Below are positions 63,101 through 64,000 of a stretch of 64,000 bases of DNA, piece by piece. Position numbers and translations under genes: made by a program. The DNA comes from Albula goreensis (taxonomy: Eukaryota > Chordata > Actinopteri > Albuliformes > Albulidae): contig CM040753.1 of the NCBI GenBank assembly GCA_022829145.1, positions 13,840,884 to 13,904,883 on the forward strand, in the 5' to 3' direction. The notes beneath the pieces are model-generated. The model made no database searches and was not told the DNA's origin. It was given only the letters and a program-made list of their open reading frames with translations. Each line of letters opens with the position of its first letter. Position 1 is the first letter of the stretch.

Positions 63101-64000
63101 ATGAATACAATGAGTATACACAAAACTGGGCTGCAGGTAGAACAATGTTTTTGGGTAAAAAGACAGGACACACACCTTGGGAATACATCTAAACCCCATA
63201 CTGGTACACATCAAATAAATCATCTGATGTCGGCCATTCACATGATAGCCACTCGTTATTTACAGCTAGACAAGTTTTGGACAACGTGCAACATTTTATT
63301 TTTTGTTGTTCAAGTTGTCACTGATATCTTGCTGTAGCCTCTATATCAATAAGCACTGATTTACTGTAGAGTTACATTCAGGTGGTTAGACCACCTAGGA
63401 TTACTCCACTCTGTTATTTTTCTTCTGTTTTTCCCCTCATTTGGTTGTTTGTACTTCATTGCAGCCCTTTTGATTTCATAAGGATTGATACATTTTATTT
63501 AGTTGTGTCAGTTGAGCTGGCCCTCGGGGCTCTAAAGCTATACATCAAAAGGACATGAAGGTAAAGAGTTTGGAGAAGGCATTCTCTTCAGTTCCTGATT
63601 GTGTTAGCCCTGTATAATAGCTATTTAAATGCTTGAATCTGTGCCAGCAAGAGTTCCACTGAGGACTGCACTTCAGAACCCAATATAAATAAAGACACTT
63701 TCTTTTGGGAATAGTATTTTCACTAATTCAGCAGTAAAATACTGGGTTATGTATCCCTCCTTCCCCATTTATTCTAAATAGGAACATATGCATTCGTAAT
63801 GGAGAACTTGACTCTCAGAACTGTGCATCTATCAGTGTGTGAGAGTGTATGTGTGAGTGTGTGTGCATATATTTAGTGTATGTGTATTTGTAAGAGAGGG
63901 TTTTCACTGATAAAGGCATCGTATTTGTCCTTGGTATGGTATGGCATTATATTGACTTCAGTAATACCGTTATAGTGGAAATGTTTAATAATTATTAAGA
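60187..64000 (+). other. naaladl2: naaladl2 intron (partial), no further exon recognised
   Basis: This intron begins GTATGA and runs past the window end. It is AT-rich, with one antisense SINE and no ORF resembling the next NAALADL2 segment, which should start near an 'AEVIDV'-like sequence. A GT-rich patch lies at about 63830-63895. Confidence 0.8.
61995..62190 (-). mobile_element. Degenerate tRNA-derived SINE, antisense
   Basis: On the minus strand, a head with GCATGCTGGTAACTTCAGAG and a B-box-like GGTGCAGGTGTAATTC leads to the tail GTAAGTTACTCTGGTTAAGG + GTGTCTGCTAAAG. This is the same fish SINE tail as at 39672 and 54925. The poly(ATGTA)-type end is lost. Confidence 0.75.

Overview
The window is vertebrate, almost certainly ray-finned fish, nuclear DNA. 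It is AT-rich with very long introns. It carries many long (CA)n/(TG)n arrays, tRNA-derived SINEs with a 3' tail widespread in fish, Tc1-like and hAT-like DNA transposon remnants, and one protein-coding gene on the + strand. The species cannot be fixed from the sequence.

The gene is naaladl2 (N-acetylated alpha-linked acidic dipeptidase-like 2, an M28-type, transferrin-receptor/PSMA-related type II membrane protein regarded in mammals as probably catalytically inactive). Three coding exons are present: 28364-28508 (cytosolic tail), 29394-29747 (cytosolic juxtamembrane segment, single membrane helix, start of the stalk) and 59922-60186 (start of the ectodomain). Their splice phases fit each other, and the joined reading frame follows the human protein as I recall it. 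The introns are 885 bp and about 30.2 kb. The M28-like domain and the rest of the ectodomain must lie beyond 64000. The exon expected to carry the first residues was not found and probably lies before position 1.

Layout: 1-28363 is 5' flank or intron. It contains a LINE remnant (about 1-620), CA arrays, a degenerate SINE (about 7405-7530), a 1-kb minisatellite (8361-9376), a young SINE with a perfect target duplication (12122-12590), a 42-bp minisatellite (13201-13614), a complete hAT-type element with an 8-bp target duplication (14098-14760) and a decayed Tc1-like element (18779-19929). 28364-29747 holds two exons, with an antisense SINE ending at the acceptor of the second. 29748-59921 is the large intron, with a perfect 18-bp inverted repeat (33190-33231), SINE copies, a Tc1 transposase fragment (about 42400-42790, minus), several minisatellites and more CA/TG arrays. 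59922-60186 is the third exon, followed by intron with one more SINE.

Most short ORFs in the window are chance or repeat-derived. I found no prokaryotic-type system, CRISPR array, rRNA, convincing free-standing tRNA gene or second protein-coding gene. I do not see a new biological system. The observations most worth checking are the SINE-supplied splice acceptor, the young SINE and its degenerate relatives, the intact hAT insertion, the perfect hairpin and the higher-order minisatellites.
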